Shown here one piece after another: positions 17,782-27,970 of a stretch of 64,000 bases of DNA. Position numbers and translations under genes: made by a program. The DNA is from Haloarcula salinisoli (lineage in GTDB: Archaea > Halobacteriota > Halobacteria > Halobacteriales > Haloarculaceae). Below the pieces are notes generated by a model. It was given only the letters and a program-made list of their open reading frames with translations, was not told the origin of the DNA and searched no databases. Every line of letters starts with the position of its first letter. Within the stretch, counting starts at the first letter, position 1. The stretch is taken from the NCBI RefSeq assembly GCF_019599405.1, contig NZ_RKLQ01000002.1, positions 1,059,677 to 1,123,676 of the forward strand. Reading direction: 5' to 3'.

Positions 17782-18243
17782 ATGGGAATCAGCTACTCAG
17801 TCGACGCCGACCCGGACGCCACCGCGAAAGCGATGCTTCGGGAGCGGCAGATGAGCTTCAAGCACAGCAAGGCTATCGCCCGCGAAATCAAGGGCAAGAC
17901 GGCCGGCGAGGCCGTCGAGTTCCTCGATAGCGTTATCGCCGGCGACCAGCCGGTCGCGTTCAAACAGCACAACTCCGGTGTCGGCCACAAGTCGAAGGTC
18001 GACGGGTGGGACGCCGGTCGGTTCCCGAAGAAGGCCAGCGAGGCCTTCCAGGACCTGCTCGAGAACGCCATCGGCAACGCCGACCACCAGGGCTTCGACG
18101 GTGAAGCCATGGAGATCATGCACGTCGCCGCCCACAAGGTCGGCGAGTCGCAGGGTCGAAAACCGCGTGCGATGGGTCGGGCCTCGGCGTGGAACTCCAC
18201 GCAGGTCGACGTCGAACTCATCCTCGAGGAGGTCGAAGGCTAA
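17782..18243 (+). CDS. rpl22: 50S ribosomal protein L22
   Basis: The 153-residue archaeal L22p contains the tunnel-loop region SQGRKPRAMGRAS and the N-terminal MGISYSVDADPDATAKAM typical of halophiles. It lies 2 nt after rps19 and its stop overlaps the ATG of rps3. Confidence 0.97.
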   Translation: MGISYSVDADPDATAKAMLRERQMSFKHSKAIAREIKGKTAGEAVEFLDSVIAGDQPVAFKQHNSGVGHKSKVDGWDAGRFPKKASEAFQDLLENAIGNADHQGFDGEAMEIMHVAAHKVGESQGRKPRAMGRASAWNSTQVDVELILEEVEG

Positions 18244-19148
18244 TGGCCGACGAACAGCAGTTCATCGAGGACGGCCTCCAGCGGACCCAGATCGACGAGT
18301 TCTTCGCGGACGAACTCGGTCGCGCCGGCTACGGCGGCATGGACGTCGCCAAGACGCCGATGGGTACCCAGATCGTCCTCAAAGCCGAGAAGCCAGGGAT
18401 GGTCATCGGCAAGGGCGGGAAGAACATCCGGAAGATCACGACGGAACTCGAGGAGCGGTTCAACCTCGACGACCCGCAGGTCGACGTCCAGGAAGTCGAG
18501 GAGCCGGACCTCAACGCCCGCATCGTCGCGGACCGCCTGGGCAACGCCCTCGAACGTGGCTGGTACTTCCGCAAGGCCGGCCACACCACCATCGACCGCA
18601 TCATGGAGTCCGGTGCGCTCGGTGCCGAGATCGTCCTCTCAGGGAAGGTCACGGGCGCCCGCTCGCGTGTGGAGAAGTTCAACCGCGGCTACATCAAGCA
18701 CAACGGTGAACCCGCCGAGGACATCGTCGACAGCGGCGTCGGCGTCGCGGTGATGAAGCTGGGCACCATCGGTGTCCAGGTGAAGATCATCCCGCCGAAC
18801 GCGGAACTCCCCGACGACTTCGAGGTCTACGACGACGTCGAGGTCGAGGACTACGTCGCCGACACGGACGGCGAGTCCGTCGAGGAGCTGCTCGAAGGCG
18901 AGCCCGAGGAGGCCACCGAGGCAGAGGTTGCGGCCGACGAGGCCGCTGCCGCCGAGCCAGCCGACGACGCTCCCGACGAAGAGGTCATCGAAGAAGAAGT
19001 CGACGTCCCCACCGACGACGACGTCGAGGACGTCGACGTCGACGAACTCGAAGAGGCCGTCGACGAGGAACTCGACGAGGAGACCGAGGCGGAAGCCGAG
19101 GAGCTCATGGACGAGATGGACGACGACGAAGAGGAGGCTGAGCAGTAA
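18243..19148 (+). CDS. rps3: 30S ribosomal protein S3 with long acidic tail
   Basis: The 301-residue S3p has a KH domain with [12 protein letters not shown] at residues 52-63 and the S3 C-terminal domain to about residue 205. A tail of about 95 residues made almost entirely of Asp, Glu and Ala follows. Such acidic tails are a halophile adaptation and vary among haloarchaea. The ATG at 18243 overlaps the rpl22 stop. Confidence 0.97.
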   Translation: MADEQQFIEDGLQRTQIDEFFADELGRAGYGGMDVAKTPMGTQIVLKAEKPGMVIGKGGKNIRKITTELEERFNLDDPQVDVQEVEEPDLNARIVADRLGNALERGWYFRKAGHTTIDRIMESGALGAEIVLSGKVTGARSRVEKFNRGYIKHNGEPAEDIVDSGVGVAVMKLGTIGVQVKIIPPNAELPDDFEVYDDVEVEDYVADTDGESVEELLEGEPEEATEAEVAADEAAAAEPADDAPDEEVIEEEVDVPTDDDVEDVDVDELEEAVDEELDEETEAEAEELMDEMDDDEEEAEQ

Positions 19149-19366
19149 TGGCCGTCCTCCACGTCCAGGAGATTCGCGACATGACCCCCGCCGAGCGAGA
19201 GGCGGAGTTAGAGGACCTCAAGACGGAGCTGCTCAACGCTCGCGCCACGCTGGCGGCGGGCGGCGCCCCGGACAACCCGGGTCGCATCAAGGAACTGAAG
19301 AAGGCCATCGCCCGAATCAAGACGATTCAGGGCGAAGAAGGCGACCTCCAGTCGGAGGACGAATAA
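19148..19366 (+). CDS. rpl29: 50S ribosomal protein L29
   Basis: The 72-residue two-helix L29p has the [14 protein letters not shown] motif and a short acidic end. It forms part of the SRP docking site beside L23. ATG overlaps the rps3 stop, and its own stop overlaps the next ATG. Confidence 0.96.
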   Translation: MAVLHVQEIRDMTPAEREAELEDLKTELLNARATLAAGGAPDNPGRIKELKKAIARIKTIQGEEGDLQSEDE

Positions 19367-19650
19367 TGCCACTGACACCCGAGACGCTCACACGACACGA
19401 ACTCGTCGGCCTCGACGTCGAGGTCGTCGCGGCGTCCAACCCGGACGCTATCGGTATCAGCGGCAGCGTCGTCATGGAGACGACACAGCTGCTGACTGTC
19501 GAGAGAGACACTCGGGTGTGGCACGTGCCGAAGGACAGCGCGACGTTCGCGTTCGACCTGGACGGACAGACCGTTCGGGTGGAGGGCGAGCGACTCGTCG
19601 ACCGTCCCGCTCGACGCACAGCGAACGCAGGTGATTCCAAATGGCGCTAG
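19366..19650 (+). CDS. rnp1: Ribonuclease P protein component 1 (Rpp29/Pop4)
   Basis: This 94-residue protein has the Rpp29 barrel pattern (HELVGLDVEVVAASNPDAIGI, then VVMETTQLLTV, then FAFDLDGQTVRVEGERLVDRP). Rpp29 binds the specificity domain of RNase P RNA, which matures tRNA 5' ends. The gene lies between rpl29 and rps17 as in many archaeal S10 clusters and overlaps rps17 by 10 nt. Confidence 0.95.
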   Translation: MPLTPETLTRHELVGLDVEVVAASNPDAIGISGSVVMETTQLLTVERDTRVWHVPKDSATFAFDLDGQTVRVEGERLVDRPARRTANAGDSKWR

Positions 19651-19967
19651 GACTGAACGTACAGGAACCGGAGACGGCCTGTTCCGACCAGAACTGCCCC
19701 TTCCACGGAGAGCTCTCCGTGCGGGGCCAGACACTGGACGGAGAGGTCGCTTCCACTGACATGGAGAAGACCGTCGTCGTCGAACGCGAGTACGACGTGA
19801 AGGTGCCCAAATACGACCGCTTTATGAAGCGGCGGAGCCGCGTCCCGGCTCACGCACCCGATTGTCTCGACCTCGCGGTCGGTGACACGGTCACGATAGC
19901 AGAGTGTCGACCGCTCTCGAAGACGAAGAGCCACGTCGTTGTGGCTATCGAGGACGGTGAGCAATAA
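19641..19967 (+). CDS. rps17: 30S ribosomal protein S17
   Basis: The 108-residue archaeal S17p is an OB-fold protein ([20 protein letters not shown], then [21 protein letters not shown]) with an N-terminal extension holding two cysteines in CPFHGELSV. It binds 16S rRNA helices 7 and 11. It overlaps rnp1 at its 5' end and rpl14 at its 3' end. Confidence 0.97.
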   Translation: MALGLNVQEPETACSDQNCPFHGELSVRGQTLDGEVASTDMEKTVVVEREYDVKVPKYDRFMKRRSRVPAHAPDCLDLAVGDTVTIAECRPLSKTKSHVVVAIEDGEQ

Positions 19968-20365
19968 TGGAGGCAATGAACGCCGACGTCACCCAGGGCC
20001 TGGAGAAGGGCTCGCTGATCACGTGTGCCGACAACACCGGCGCACGCCAGCTGAAGGTCATCTCCGTTCACGGCTACTCGGGGACGAAGAACCGCCACCC
20101 GAAGGCGGGGCTGGGCGACAAGATCACGGTCTCGGTCACCAAGGGGACGCCCGAAATGCGTCGCCAGGTGCTCGAAGCCGTCGTCGTCCGCCAGCGCAAA
20201 CCCATCCGCCGTCCCGACGGCACCCGCGTCAAGTTCGAAGACAACGCGGCTGTCATCGTGGACGAGAACGAGGACCCGCGCGGGACCGAACTCAAGGGTC
20301 CCATCTCGCGGGAAGTCGCGGAACGGTTCGGGAGTGTCGCCTCCGCAGCGACGATGATCGTATAG
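19967..20365 (+). CDS. rpl14: 50S ribosomal protein L14
   Basis: The 132-residue L14p has the [17 protein letters not shown] core and the conserved [16 protein letters not shown] end. It forms part of the bridge to the 30S subunit and the IF6-binding surface. An internal ATG at 19976 is an alternative start; the first ATG gives [15 protein letters not shown], the usual haloarchaeal N-terminus. Confidence 0.97.
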   Translation: MEAMNADVTQGLEKGSLITCADNTGARQLKVISVHGYSGTKNRHPKAGLGDKITVSVTKGTPEMRRQVLEAVVVRQRKPIRRPDGTRVKFEDNAAVIVDENEDPRGTELKGPISREVAERFGSVASAATMIV

Positions 20366-20369
20366 AACC

Positions 20370-20732
20370 ATGACAACGCAACCAGACAAACAGCGAAAGA
20401 GCGACCGAGACGCTCCGCTGCACGAGCGACACAAGCAGGTGCGGGCCACGCTGGACGAGGACCTCCGCGAGGAGTACGACCAGCGCAACGTCCGCGTCAA
20501 CGCCGGGGACACCGTCGAGGTGCTCCGTGGCGACTACGCCGGCGAGTCGGGCGAGGTCCTCACTGTCGACCTCTCGGATGCCGTCATCCACGTGGAGGAC
20601 GTCACCCTGGAGACCACCGACGGCGAGGAAGTCCCCCGTCCACTCGACACCTCGAACGTTCGGGTCACGGACCTGAACACCGAGGACGACCGACGCGTGG
20701 AGCGCCTCGAATCGGAGGATGATACCGCATGA
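20370..20732 (+). CDS. rpl24: 50S ribosomal protein L24
   Basis: The 120-residue archaeal L24p has a KOW motif ([23 protein letters not shown]) near residue 45 and an acidic C-terminus. It is an assembly-initiating protein. It overlaps the rps4e start by 4 nt. Confidence 0.97.
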   Translation: MTTQPDKQRKSDRDAPLHERHKQVRATLDEDLREEYDQRNVRVNAGDTVEVLRGDYAGESGEVLTVDLSDAVIHVEDVTLETTDGEEVPRPLDTSNVRVTDLNTEDDRRVERLESEDDTA

Positions 20733-21433
20733 GCAAACATCAGAAACGCCTGTCGGTGCCAAACAGCTGGCCCGTCGAGCGCAAGACGGCAACGTTTACG
20801 GTCAAGGCCGGTGCCGGCCCGCACGGTGAGTCGGGGGTCCCCCTCCTCATCGTCCTGCGGGACGTGCTGGGCTACGCCGACAACCGCAAGGAAGCGCGCT
20901 ATGCGCTCAACGAGGACAACGTCCTCATCAACGGGAAGGCGGTCTCCGACGAGGAACGGCCCGTCGGGATGTTCGACATCATGGCCTTCACCCAGCGCGA
21001 GGAGTACTACCGCGTCTTCCCCGGCGAGGGTGGACGGCTGGCGCTGACGGCCATCGAGGCCGACGCCGCCGAGTCCAAGCTCGGGAAGATCGTCAACAAG
21101 ACCCACGTCGCCGGTGGCGACGTCCAGCTCGCTCTCCACGACGGTGAGACCCTCATCGTCGAGGACGCCGACGACTACTCCGGCGGCGACTCCATCGTCG
21201 TCGACAACGAGGAAAGCGACATCATCGCCCACTTCGAGTACGAAGAGGGCGCGCTCGTCACCGCCGTCGACGGTGCCCACGCGGGCGAGATCGGCACGGT
21301 CGACGAGATTCAGGTCACCCCCGGCTCGGCCCAGAACAACGTGCTCGTCGAACAGGAAGACGGTGGCTTCGAGACGGTCGAAGAGTACGTCGTCGTCATC
21401 GACGAGAACTTCACGGGTGATGATGATGAGTAG
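20729..21433 (+). CDS. rps4e: 30S ribosomal protein S4e
   Basis: The 234-residue S4e is an archaeal/eukaryal protein with an N-terminal [14 protein letters not shown] motif, an S4-like RNA-binding domain ([18 protein letters not shown]) and a C-terminal KOW-type region ([12 protein letters not shown]). Its absence from bacteria confirms the archaeal cluster type. It overlaps rpl5. Confidence 0.97.
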   Translation: MSKHQKRLSVPNSWPVERKTATFTVKAGAGPHGESGVPLLIVLRDVLGYADNRKEARYALNEDNVLINGKAVSDEERPVGMFDIMAFTQREEYYRVFPGEGGRLALTAIEADAAESKLGKIVNKTHVAGGDVQLALHDGETLIVEDADDYSGGDSIVVDNEESDIIAHFEYEEGALVTAVDGAHAGEIGTVDEIQVTPGSAQNNVLVEQEDGGFETVEEYVVVIDENFTGDDDE

Positions 21434-21956
21434 TGACGCCGACTCGGCCGACTTCCACGAGATGCGCGAACCGAGCATCGAGAAGGTCGTCGTCCACATG
21501 GGTATCGGCCACGGTGGTCAGGACCTGGCAAACGCCGAGGACATCATCACGGAGATTACCGACCAGAGCCCGGTTCGAACGCGAGCGAAACGAACCGTCG
21601 GCGAGTTCGACATCCGCCAGGGCGACCCCATCGGCGCGAAGGTCACGCTGCGTGGCGACGACGCCGAGGCGTTCCTCGAGACCGCGCTGCCACTCGCCGA
21701 GCTGGCCGAGAGCCAGTTCGACGACACCGGCAACTTCAGTTTCGGCGTCGAGGAACACACGGAGTTCCCGAGCCAGGAGTACGACCCGAGCATCGGAATC
21801 TACGGGCTGGACGTCACGGTCAACCTCGTCCGGCCGGGCTACCGCGTCGCCAAGCGGGACAAGGCGTCCCGTTCGATTCCCTCGAACCATCGACTCAACC
21901 CCGAGGACGCGACCGCGTTCATCGAGTCGACCTTCGACGTTGAGGTGAGCGAATGA
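21426..21956 (+). CDS. rpl5: 50S ribosomal protein L5
   Basis: The 176-residue L5p contacts 5S rRNA and the P-site tRNA. Motifs [17 protein letters not shown] and [16 protein letters not shown] are typical. Three consecutive ATGs (21420, 21423, 21426) are possible starts, overlapping the end of rps4e; the last gives [20 protein letters not shown], close to homologues. Confidence 0.96.
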   Translation: MSSDADSADFHEMREPSIEKVVVHMGIGHGGQDLANAEDIITEITDQSPVRTRAKRTVGEFDIRQGDPIGAKVTLRGDDAEAFLETALPLAELAESQFDDTGNFSFGVEEHTEFPSQEYDPSIGIYGLDVTVNLVRPGYRVAKRDKASRSIPSNHRLNPEDATAFIESTFDVEVSE

Positions 21957-22120
21957 GCGAAAGTGAAACCCAACAGGCCAACGACGAGCGTACGGGCCAG
22001 CTAGAGTCCTGCCAGCGCTGCGGGCGCGAGCAGGGACTCGTCGGCAAGTACGACATCTGGCTGTGTCGCCAGTGCTTCCGGGAGATCTCCCGGGGCATGG
22101 GCTTCAAGAAGTACAGCTAA
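21953..22120 (+). CDS. rps14: 30S ribosomal protein S14, zinc-binding type
   Basis: This short gene encodes 55 residues beginning [15 protein letters not shown] and ending GFKKYS. Four cysteines form the zinc ribbon: CQRC and CRQC, about 15 residues apart. Zinc-binding S14 is the archaeal/eukaryal (S29) type. The ATG overlaps the rpl5 TGA and the stop is 2 nt before rps8, in the invariant position of the spc cluster. Confidence 0.95.
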   Translation: MSESETQQANDERTGQLESCQRCGREQGLVGKYDIWLCRQCFREISRGMGFKKYS

Positions 22121-22122
22121 CC

Positions 22123-22515
22123 ATGACAGGAAACGACCCATTCGCCAACGCACTGTCGGCACTCAACAACGCCGAGAGCGTCGGGCATCTGGAGCAGACG
22201 GTATCGCCCGCCTCGAACGAGATCGGTAGCGTACTCGAGGTCTTCTACGACCGCGGGTACATCGACGGATTCAGCTTCGTCGACGACGGCAAAGCCGGTG
22301 AGTTCGAGGTCGAACTGAAAGGAGCCATCAACGAGTGTGGCCCGGTCAAGCCCCGTTACTCTGCGGGCGCAGACGAGTTCGAGAAGTGGGAGAAGCGGTT
22401 CCTCCCTGCCCGTGACTACGGGACCCTCGTCGTGACGACCAGCCACGGCATCATGAGCCACTACGAGGCTCGTGAGGAAGGCGTCGGTGGCCAAGTAATC
22501 GCGTACGTGTACTAA
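22123..22515 (+). CDS. rps8: 30S ribosomal protein S8
   Basis: The 130-residue S8p starts at the ATG at 22123 (MTGNDPFANALSALNNAE). The conserved end TTSHGIMSHYEAREEGVGGQVIAYVY carries the rRNA-binding Ser/Thr motif. It is a central-domain assembly protein of the 30S subunit. Confidence 0.97.
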   Translation: MTGNDPFANALSALNNAESVGHLEQTVSPASNEIGSVLEVFYDRGYIDGFSFVDDGKAGEFEVELKGAINECGPVKPRYSAGADEFEKWEKRFLPARDYGTLVVTTSHGIMSHYEAREEGVGGQVIAYVY

Positions 22516-22517
22516 CA

Positions 22518-23054
22518 ATGCCACGAGTAGAACTGGAGATTCCGGAGGACGTGTCTGTCTCCCAGGACCATCTCGACCTCACGGTCGAGGGTCCGGAAGG
22601 GACAGTCACACGTCGGCTCTGGTATCCCGACATCGACGTCACAGTCGCGGACGACGTCGTCGCGGTCGAGTCCGACGAGGACGACGCCAAGACGATGTCG
22701 ACCATCGGGACCTTCGAGAGCCACATAGAGAACATGTTCCACGGCGTCGTCGAGGGGTGGGAGTACGAGATGGAAGTCTTCTACTCTCACTTCCCGATGC
22801 AGGTCAACGTCGAAGGCGACGAAGTCGTCATCGAGAACTTCCTCGGCGAGAAGGCCGCGCGTCGGACCACCGTCCACGGTGACACCGACGTGTCGGTCGA
22901 CGGCGAGGAGCTGACCGTCACCGGCCCCGACATCGAGGCCGTTGGCCAGACCGCCGCGGACATCGAACAGCTCACACGCATCAACGACAAGGACGTGCGT
23001 GTGTTCCAGGACGGGGTGTACATCACCCAGAAACCCTCCCGAGGTGACGCCTGA
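22518..23054 (+). CDS. rpl6: 50S ribosomal protein L6
   Basis: The 178-residue L6p is a duplicated-domain protein near the GTPase-associated centre. The archaeal variant ends with [17 protein letters not shown]. The stop overlaps the rpl32e ATG. Confidence 0.97.
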   Translation: MPRVELEIPEDVSVSQDHLDLTVEGPEGTVTRRLWYPDIDVTVADDVVAVESDEDDAKTMSTIGTFESHIENMFHGVVEGWEYEMEVFYSHFPMQVNVEGDEVVIENFLGEKAARRTTVHGDTDVSVDGEELTVTGPDIEAVGQTAADIEQLTRINDKDVRVFQDGVYITQKPSRGDA

Positions 23055-23776
23055 TGGCAGATGACGAATCCAACGACGAGACAGTCGAAGCCGAGGAACT
23101 GACCGACATCAGCGGCGTCGGTGCGGCCAAGGCCGACGCGCTTCGCGATGCCGGCTTCCAGACTGTCGACGACGTCCGTGCGGCGGACCAGTCGGAACTG
23201 GCCGAGGCAAAGGGCGTCGGCAACGCGCTGGCGGCCCGAATCAAAGCCGACGTCGGCGGTCTCGAAGTCGAGACCGAGACGGAGGCCGAGGTCGAAGAGG
23301 AAGGCGAGGAGGAGGCCGAGACCGAGGACGTGGAGACGGAGCTCCAGCCCCGCGGTCTCGCCGACAAGACGCCGGACCTCGACGACGAGACGGCCCGACA
23401 GCTGGCCCAGCGACACCGCGTCGGTGGCCCGCAGTTCAACCGACAGGACCACCACAAGAAAAAACGCGTCTCGACCTCCTGGCGACGCCCCCGCGGCCAG
23501 CTCTCGAAGCAGCGCCGCGGTATCAAGGGCAAGGGTGCCACCGTCGAAGCCGGCTTCCGAACGCCGAAGGCGGCCCGTGGCAAACACCCCTCGGGCTTCG
23601 AGGAAGTCCGCGTCCACAACGTGGACGACCTGGAGGGCGTCGACGGCGACGTCGAGGCCGTCCGCATCGCCTCGAAAGTCGGTGCCCGCAAGCGCGAGCG
23701 CATCGAGGAGGAAGCGGAGGACGCGGGCATCCGCGTGCTCAACCCAACCTACGTCGAAGTCGAGGTGAGTGAGTAA
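23054..23776 (+). CDS. rpl32e: 50S ribosomal protein L32e with N-terminal helix-hairpin-helix extension
   Basis: This 240-residue protein has its L32e core in the C-terminal half ([20 protein letters not shown] onward). The N-terminal half holds an HhH/SAM-like segment ([20 protein letters not shown], about residues 14-65) and then a Glu-rich linker. The extension is known from haloarchaeal L32e and is absent from the eukaryotic protein. ATG overlaps the rpl6 stop; the stop overlaps rpl19e. Confidence 0.96.
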   Translation: MADDESNDETVEAEELTDISGVGAAKADALRDAGFQTVDDVRAADQSELAEAKGVGNALAARIKADVGGLEVETETEAEVEEEGEEEAETEDVETELQPRGLADKTPDLDDETARQLAQRHRVGGPQFNRQDHHKKKRVSTSWRRPRGQLSKQRRGIKGKGATVEAGFRTPKAARGKHPSGFEEVRVHNVDDLEGVDGDVEAVRIASKVGARKRERIEEEAEDAGIRVLNPTYVEVEVSE

Positions 23777-24225
23777 TGACGGATCTGTCCGCACAGAAGC
23801 GACTCGCATCGGACATCCTCGACGTCGGGAAGGACCGCGTCTGGTTCAACCCCGACCGCCAGGGTGACATCGCCGACGCCATCACTCGCGAGGACGTTCG
23901 CGAGCTGGTCGAGGAAGGTGCCATCACGGCCAAAGACAAGAAGGGCAACTCCCGCGGTCGCGCTCGCGAGCGCAAGGAGAAGCAGGCTTACGGTCACCAG
24001 AAGGGAGCCGGTTCCCGGAAGGGCAAGGCCGGGGCCCGACAGAACGAGAAGAAGAACTGGGAATCGCGCATCCGCGCACAGCGAAAGAAGCTGCGCGAAC
24101 TGCGTGACGACGGCACGCTGTCGAAGTCCGTCTACCGCGACCTGTACGACAAGGCCGGCGGTGGCGAGTTCGACAGCGTCGCCGACCTCGAACGATTCAT
24201 CGAAGCAAACCACGGTGACGCATAA
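23776..24225 (+). CDS. rpl19e: 50S ribosomal protein L19e
   Basis: The 149-residue L19e is a largely helical archaeal/eukaryal protein beginning TDLSAQKRLASDILDVGKDR with a very basic middle (KGNSRGRARERKEKQAYGH). It spans several rRNA domains in the 50S. It overlaps both neighbours by one base. Confidence 0.97.
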   Translation: MTDLSAQKRLASDILDVGKDRVWFNPDRQGDIADAITREDVRELVEEGAITAKDKKGNSRGRARERKEKQAYGHQKGAGSRKGKAGARQNEKKNWESRIRAQRKKLRELRDDGTLSKSVYRDLYDKAGGGEFDSVADLERFIEANHGDA

Positions 24226-24788
24226 TGGCGACAGGACCACGATACAAGGTGCCGATGCGGCGACGCCGCGAGGCCCGAACGGATTACCATCAGCGGTTGC
24301 GCCTGCTGAAATCCGGCAAGCCCCGCCTTGTCGCTCGAAAGAGCAACAAGCACACCAGGGCGCAGCTGGTGACTCTCGGACCAAACGGCGACCGCACGCT
24401 GGCGGCAGCAGAGTCCGGTGACCTCGAGGAGTACGGCTGGGAGGCGCCGACGGGCAACATGCCCGCGGCCTACCTCACCGGGCTGCTCGCAGGCCTCCGC
24501 GCGCTCGACGCTGGCGTCGAGGAAGCGGTGCTCGACATCGGCCTTAACACCCCGACCCCCGGAAGCAAAGTATTCGCAATACAGGAAGGCGCAATCGACG
24601 CCGGCCTGGAAGTGCCGCACAACGACGACGTACTCGCCGACTGGCAGCGCACGCGCGGCAGCCACATCGCCGAGTACGCCGAGATGCTGGACGAACCGCT
24701 GTACAGCGGGGAGTTCGACGCGGCAGACCTCCCGGAGCACTTCGACGAGACCCGGGAGACCCTACTGGAAGGTGACATCGAACTATGA
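24225..24788 (+). CDS. rpl18: 50S ribosomal protein L18
   Basis: The 187-residue archaeal L18p (L5e-like) has the 5S-binding N-terminus [20 protein letters not shown] and an acidic C-terminal region. It overlaps rps5 by 4 nt. Confidence 0.97.
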   Translation: MATGPRYKVPMRRRREARTDYHQRLRLLKSGKPRLVARKSNKHTRAQLVTLGPNGDRTLAAAESGDLEEYGWEAPTGNMPAAYLTGLLAGLRALDAGVEEAVLDIGLNTPTPGSKVFAIQEGAIDAGLEVPHNDDVLADWQRTRGSHIAEYAEMLDEPLYSGEFDAADLPEHFDETRETLLEGDIEL

Positions 24789-25423
24789 GTGGTAATAACG
24801 GCTGGGAACCCCGCACACGCCTCGGCAAGCAGGTTGTCGAAGGCGAGATCGACTCCATGCAGGAGGCGCTCAACTCCGGGCTTCCCCTGAAAGAATCGGA
24901 AGTCGTCGACCAGCTCGTTCCCGATCTGGAAGACGAAGTGCTGGACATCAACATGGTCCAGCGGATGACCGACTCCGGCCGGCGGGTGAAGTTCCGCTGT
25001 GTCGTCGCAGTCGGCAACCGCGACGGGCTGGTCGGCTACGCAGAAGGGCGTGACGACCAGGTCGGCGGTGCCATCCAGAAGGCCATCGACGTGGCCAAAC
25101 TGAACATCATCGACGTCTCCCGTGGCTGTGGGTCCTGGGAGTGTGGCTGTGGCCGTCCGCACACGGTCGCGCTGCGCACCGAGGGCAAGGCCGGGAGCGT
25201 CGAGGTCGAGCTCCAGCCCGCCCCGCGCGGACTGGGTCTTGCCGGCGGGGAGACCGTCCGCAAGGTGCTCGAACTCGCCGGTATCGAGGACATCTGGACC
25301 CGCTCCAGCGGGAACACGCGTACCACGGTCAACTTCGCGAAGGCTACCTTCAACGCGCTCCAGAACACGGCCGAAGCCCGTGTCCCCGAGCGTACCTTCG
25401 AGAAACGTGAGGTGATCGAGTGA
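24785..25423 (+). CDS. rps5: 30S ribosomal protein S5
   Basis: The 212-residue S5p has the dsRNA-binding-like N-domain ([18 protein letters not shown]) and the C-terminal fold with [19 protein letters not shown]. It lies at the mRNA entry channel. Overlap with rpl18 suggests coupling. Confidence 0.97.
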   Translation: MSGNNGWEPRTRLGKQVVEGEIDSMQEALNSGLPLKESEVVDQLVPDLEDEVLDINMVQRMTDSGRRVKFRCVVAVGNRDGLVGYAEGRDDQVGGAIQKAIDVAKLNIIDVSRGCGSWECGCGRPHTVALRTEGKAGSVEVELQPAPRGLGLAGGETVRKVLELAGIEDIWTRSSGNTRTTVNFAKATFNALQNTAEARVPERTFEKREVIE

Positions 25424-25887
25424 TGCAAGCACTCGTCCAGCTTCGTGGCGACGTGAACATGGATACGGACATCCACGACACGCTGAAGATGCTGAACATC
25501 CACCACGTCAACCACTGTACGCTCGTCCCCGACACGGAGACGTACAACGGCATGGTGTCGAAGGTCAACGACTTCGTCGCCTTCGGCGAACCCAGCCAGG
25601 AGACCATCGAACTCCTGCTTTCGACGCGCGCCGAGCCCGCCGAGGGCGACGCCGACGTCGACGACGAGTGGGTCGCAGAGAACACCGAGTTCGACGACAT
25701 CGAGGGGCTGGCCTGGGCGCTGGTCTCCGAGGAGACGACGCTGCAGGAGCAGGGTCTCTCCCCCACACTCCGTCTGCATCCGCCACGTGGCGGCCACGAC
25801 GGCATCAAACACCCGACCAAGGAGGGCGGTGAACTCGGTCGACACGACACCGAGGGCATCGACGCGCTCCTGGAGGCGATGCGATAA
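25423..25887 (+). CDS. rpl30: 50S ribosomal protein L30
   Basis: The 154-residue archaeal L30p has the LRGDVNMDTDIHDTLKMLNI motif and is longer than bacterial L30. The ATG at 25423 overlaps the rps5 stop; a GTG one codon earlier is possible. Confidence 0.96.
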   Translation: MQALVQLRGDVNMDTDIHDTLKMLNIHHVNHCTLVPDTETYNGMVSKVNDFVAFGEPSQETIELLLSTRAEPAEGDADVDDEWVAENTEFDDIEGLAWALVSEETTLQEQGLSPTLRLHPPRGGHDGIKHPTKEGGELGRHDTEGIDALLEAMR

Positions 25888-26381
25888 TGACGAGCAAGAA
25901 ACGACGACAGCGCGGCTCCCGTACGCACGGTGGCGGCTCGCACAAGAACCGACGCGGCGCCGGTCACCGCGGTGGTCGCGGGGCCGCCGGCCGCGACAAG
26001 CACGAGTTCCACAACTACGAGCCGCTCGGCAAGAGCGGCTTCAAGCGCCCCCAGCAGGTCCAGGAAGAGGTCGCGACGGTCGACGTCCGCGAGCTCGACG
26101 AGAACGCCGTGCTGTACGCGGCCGACGGCCTCGCAGAGGAGGCCGGCGACGGCTACATCATCGACGCCCGCGAGGTCGTCGACGAGGCCGAGGACGCCGA
26201 CGTGGTGAAGGTGCTCGGTGCGGGCCAGGTCCGCAACGAACTCACCCTCATCGCCGACGAGTTCTCGGCGGGCGCCATCGAGAAAGTCGAGGACGCTGGC
26301 GGCACCGCAAAGTTGACGGACTTCGGTGAGGAACGGCAGGCAGATGCCGACACCGAAGGCGACGCGGAAGACGAGGAATAA
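25887..26381 (+). CDS. rpl15: 50S ribosomal protein L15
   Basis: The 164-residue L15p has a basic N-terminus (TSKKRRQRGSRTHGGGSHKN) with the Gly-rich RGAGHRGGRGAAGR region that penetrates the rRNA core. An acidic tail follows the conserved VLGAGQ segment. It is the last ribosomal gene, 9 nt before secY. Confidence 0.97.
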   Translation: MTSKKRRQRGSRTHGGGSHKNRRGAGHRGGRGAAGRDKHEFHNYEPLGKSGFKRPQQVQEEVATVDVRELDENAVLYAADGLAEEAGDGYIIDAREVVDEAEDADVVKVLGAGQVRNELTLIADEFSAGAIEKVEDAGGTAKLTDFGEERQADADTEGDAEDEE

Positions 26382-26390
26382 GGATACACA

Positions 26391-27869
26391 ATGAGCTGGA
26401 AGGACACCGCCGAACCACTGCTCGTGCGGATGCCGGCAGTTCGCCGTCCGGAAGGACACGTCCCGTTCAAGCGCAAGCTCGCCTGGACGGGTGGCGTGTT
26501 GATACTGTACTTCTTCCTGACGAACGTGGGACTGTTTGGCCTCGACATCGGCTCGGACTCGAACCCGCTCGGACGATTCGCGTCGATTCTGGCCTCCGGT
26601 CAGGGAAGTGTCATGCAGCTGGGTATCGGACCCATCGTCACCGCCTCCATCGTCTTGCAGTTGCTCGGTGGGGCGAACTTGCTCGGGTTGAACACGCAGG
26701 ACGACCCGCGGGACCAGATCCTCTACCAGGGGCTCCAGAAGCTGCTGGTGCTCGTGATGATCTGCCTGACGGGTATCCCGATGGTGTTCGCTGCGGACTT
26801 CCTGCCGCCGGACCCGGCGGTCGCGCAGTCGCTCGGCATCGGGACGACCGGCGTGCAAGCGCTCATCTTCGCCCAGATGTTCGTCGGCGGTGTCCTCATC
26901 CTCTTCATGGACGAGGTCATCTCGAAGTGGGGCGTCGGCTCCGGTATCGGCCTGTTCATCATCGCCGGCGTCAGCCAGCGACTGCTGGGCGGCCTGCTGT
27001 CGACCCCGTTCATCGGTAACCAGAGCGGGATCATCCACACCTGGTATCTGTACATCACGGGCCAGCAGGCGACCGGGTCGCTGTTTACGGCCTCGGGTAT
27101 CGAGACGCTGTTCCTCTCGCCCGGTGGTGGCCGGCTGCTCGCGCTGGTGACGACGGTGCTCATCTTCTCTATCGTCGTCTACGCAGAGTCGGTGCGGGTC
27201 GAGATTCCGCTCTCGAACGCCCGGGTCAAGGGCGCGCGTGGTCGCTTCCCCGTGAAGCTCATCTACGCCAGCGTCCTGCCGATGATTCTCGTCCGCGCGC
27301 TGCAGGCAAACGTCCAGTTCCTGGGGCGCATCCTCGACCAGCAACTCGCGAATATGCCGGGCTGGCTGGGTACCTACAACAACGCCGGCCAGCCGGTGGG
27401 CGGCCTGTTCTACTACCTGGCGCCCATCCAGTCGCCCGGTGACTGGATGTGGTTCCTGCAGGGGACGACCACGAACGAGGTCTGGCAGATACTCCTCCGC
27501 ATCGGCGTGGACCTGACCTTCATGCTGATCGGCGGGGCTATCTTCGCCGTCTTCTGGGTCGAGACCACCGACATGGGCCCCGAGGCGACGGCGAAGCAGA
27601 TTCACAACTCCGGGATGCAGATTCCCGGCTTCCGCCAGAACGTCGGCGTCATCGAGAAGGTCCTGGAGCGGTACATCCCGCAGGTCACCGTCATCGGCGG
27701 TGCCCTCGTCGGACTGTTGGCCGTCATGGCCAACATGATGGGCACCATCGGGAACGTCTCCGGGACGGGGCTGCTGCTGACGGTCTCTATCACGTACAAG
27801 CTGTACGAGGAGATCGCCGAGGAGCAGCTCATGGAGATGCACCCGATGATGCGCCAGATGTTCGGCTGA
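26391..27869 (+). CDS. secY: Preprotein translocase subunit SecY
   Basis: The 492-residue SecY (Sec61alpha) has ten predicted membrane helices and forms the protein-conducting channel. Recognisable features are the plug-side LGIGPIVTASIVLQLL segment, the basic cytoplasmic loop SVRVEIPLSNARVKGARGRFP that contacts the ribosome, and the C-terminal EEIAEEQLMEMHPMMRQMFG. It closes the spc cluster; no adk or cmk gene follows here. Confidence 0.97.
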   Translation: MSWKDTAEPLLVRMPAVRRPEGHVPFKRKLAWTGGVLILYFFLTNVGLFGLDIGSDSNPLGRFASILASGQGSVMQLGIGPIVTASIVLQLLGGANLLGLNTQDDPRDQILYQGLQKLLVLVMICLTGIPMVFAADFLPPDPAVAQSLGIGTTGVQALIFAQMFVGGVLILFMDEVISKWGVGSGIGLFIIAGVSQRLLGGLLSTPFIGNQSGIIHTWYLYITGQQATGSLFTASGIETLFLSPGGGRLLALVTTVLIFSIVVYAESVRVEIPLSNARVKGARGRFPVKLIYASVLPMILVRALQANVQFLGRILDQQLANMPGWLGTYNNAGQPVGGLFYYLAPIQSPGDWMWFLQGTTTNEVWQILLRIGVDLTFMLIGGAIFAVFWVETTDMGPEATAKQIHNSGMQIPGFRQNVGVIEKVLERYIPQVTVIGGALVGLLAVMANMMGTIGNVSGTGLLLTVSITYKLYEEIAEEQLMEMHPMMRQMFG

Positions 27870-27880
27870 CCCGTCTCGAA

Positions 27881-27892
27881 CGACTTTTTTTG
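27881..27892 (+). terminator. T7 terminator of the S10-spc operon
   Basis: A run of seven T (27885-27891) lies 16 nt after the secY stop in an otherwise GC-rich context. T-tracts of this length are typical archaeal terminators. Confidence 0.65.
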
Positions 27893-27970
27893 CGGTCGCT
27901 CCGTCCGTCGAGCAGCGGCGCGCCGGGCTGGCTCATGCCACCGACACGGACGACGGCGACCCGGGAGGAG

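Noticed and set aside
25350-27842. An 830-codon open frame on the minus strand opposite rps5-secY
   Set aside because: It is Arg/His/Asp-rich with no recognisable domain and lies exactly opposite conserved ribosomal genes and secY; long antisense frames are normal in GC-rich haloarchaeal DNA.
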